Position numbers and translations under genes: made by a program. Source: JAGMDK01 sp023128695 (lineage in GTDB: Bacteria; Planctomycetota; Phycisphaerae; UBA1845; Fen-1342). Taken from it: 6,429 nucleotides of DNA. The stretch spans positions 1 to 6,429 of the forward strand of contig DAOVQG010000273.1 in the NCBI GenBank assembly GCA_030628805.1, given 5' to 3'. This document shows, piece after piece, positions 5,948 to 6,429 of this stretch (position 1 is the first letter of the stretch; each line of letters begins with the position of its first letter). A model generated the notes under the pieces. The model had not been told where the DNA came from and ran no database searches. It saw only the letters and a program-made list of their open reading frames with translations.

Positions 5948-5975
5948 ATTGTACACCGGACGATTGATATGTCAA
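5948..5975 (-). promoter_or_regulatory. sigma-70-type promoter of the PEP-CTERM gene
   Basis: The minus strand carries TTGACA (5970-5975, perfect -35), a 16-base spacer, and TACAAT (5948-5953, one mismatch from TATAAT). Transcription would start near 5941, leaving a leader of about 88 bases before the ATG at 5853. The leader includes GGCTCTTTAAAGGCC, a short imperfect palindrome. This is the only near-consensus promoter in the window and the best candidate to drive the minus-strand gene set. Confidence 0.75.
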
Positions 5976-5977
5976 AC

Positions 5978-6019
5978 AAAAAAATGTTGGGCCTAGCCGG
6001 CGGTGGCTGTGGCCAACAT
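5978..6019 (-). terminator. rho-independent terminator ending a transcript from the right
   Basis: On the minus strand, ATGTTGGCC pairs with GGCCCAACAT (one bulged base), with an inner AGCC/GGCT stem, followed directly by TTTTTTTG (T-run 5978-5984). The hairpin plus seven T residues is the classic intrinsic terminator form. It points to a minus-strand transcript coming from above 6019. The T-run ends two bases before the -35 box of the PEP-CTERM promoter. Confidence 0.75.
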
Positions 6020-6429
6020 CGCCGCGGTGGCGGCTTGCCGTTGTGCCCCCCACAGGACTATTCGGCCGGGTGCCATAAACAAACGGTAGCGCGGGCATGT
6101 TCCACGTGTCCCGGCATACCACGCCTACGCGCGCGTGGCCGTTACGAGCCGATAGCCGCTAACATCATACTCTCAAAGGAGTTGCGTAACGCGCCCGCAG
6201 GGCGGAACGGCGCACGGGAACGTTGGCGCCGATCATGCGCTCCCGGGAATGACTCTTCCATTGCTGGACATAATTGCATAATTAGGCATAAGGGGGTATC
6301 CGGTTGACGCAAGTCGATACTACCGGTTGTGGTTGCCACCAACGAGATCGCGATACCGCGTTGGCCCGATGGTGGCTGCCTGTTCCATAAGCCGATGGAA
6401 AAGCAATCCACGCGCTCGCGAGGTGCGAC
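6020..6429. other. unassigned region, no convincing gene
   Basis: The terminator at 5978-6019 predicts something transcribed on the minus strand here. The best frame is open from the window edge to TAA 6142-6144 (about 95 residues, RNSFESMMLAAIGS at its end), but its composition is mixed and I recognise no family. On the plus strand, ATG 6395 begins a frame (MEKQSTRSRGA) that runs off the edge, with no clear ribosome binding site. An AT-rich patch at about 6269-6292 (ATAATTGCATAATTAGGCATAA) stands out in GC-rich surroundings. No tRNA is seen. Confidence 0.4.

Noticed and set aside
6423..6429. GTGCGAC at the right edge, resembling a group II intron 5' end
   Set aside because: Seven bases are expected about once by chance in a window this size, and it is on the opposite strand to the intron remnant.

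Overview
The window looks like a GC-rich planctomycete chromosome, most likely Phycisphaerae-like (inference). The protein types point that way: a short PEP-CTERM surface protein, a secreted protein ending in a planctomycete-style dockerin (DLDGDGDVDLDDF), and a pseudopilin with the FTLIELLVVVAII helix and a late DGH motif. Palindromic intergenic repeats in several families fit the same picture.

Left part (1-1510, plus strand). Bases 1-73 may hold the tail of an upstream gene. Next come two 54-base REP-like units and a featureless stretch of about 290 bases. The housekeeping gene pyrD (545-1510) follows, encoding the catalytic subunit of a class 1B dihydroorotate dehydrogenase. Its stop codon lies in the first unit of a second REP cluster, whose units are the same repeat type as the upstream pair but in opposite orientation.

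Middle (1511-2635, no intact gene). This stretch holds REP units, then a second unrelated palindromic repeat (two 43-base tandem units plus one inverted copy), then a degenerate group II intron on the minus strand. The intron keeps a recognisable domain V, domain VI with a bulged A eight bases from the 3' end, and the first residues of its reverse transcriptase. Nearly all of the reverse transcriptase body is missing, and the short frame that remains runs straight to a stop codon touching domain V. The intron's 5' part appears to be lost.

Right part (2636-5975, minus strand). Four genes for exported or envelope proteins lie in series. Transcription starts at a near-consensus sigma-70 promoter (TTGACA, 16 bases, TACAAT) and reads a PEP-CTERM protein, then after a strong hairpin a dockerin-bearing secreted protein, then a type II/IV pseudopilin, then a small membrane-anchored FxLYD-like protein. 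The last two overlap by one base (TGATG) and are probably translationally coupled. The set looks like a cell-surface or secretion module, but no enzyme in the window fixes its purpose.

Right edge (5978-6429). A good rho-independent terminator on the minus strand sits two bases upstream of the promoter. It implies a minus-strand transcript arriving from the right, but no convincing gene is visible between it and the window edge.
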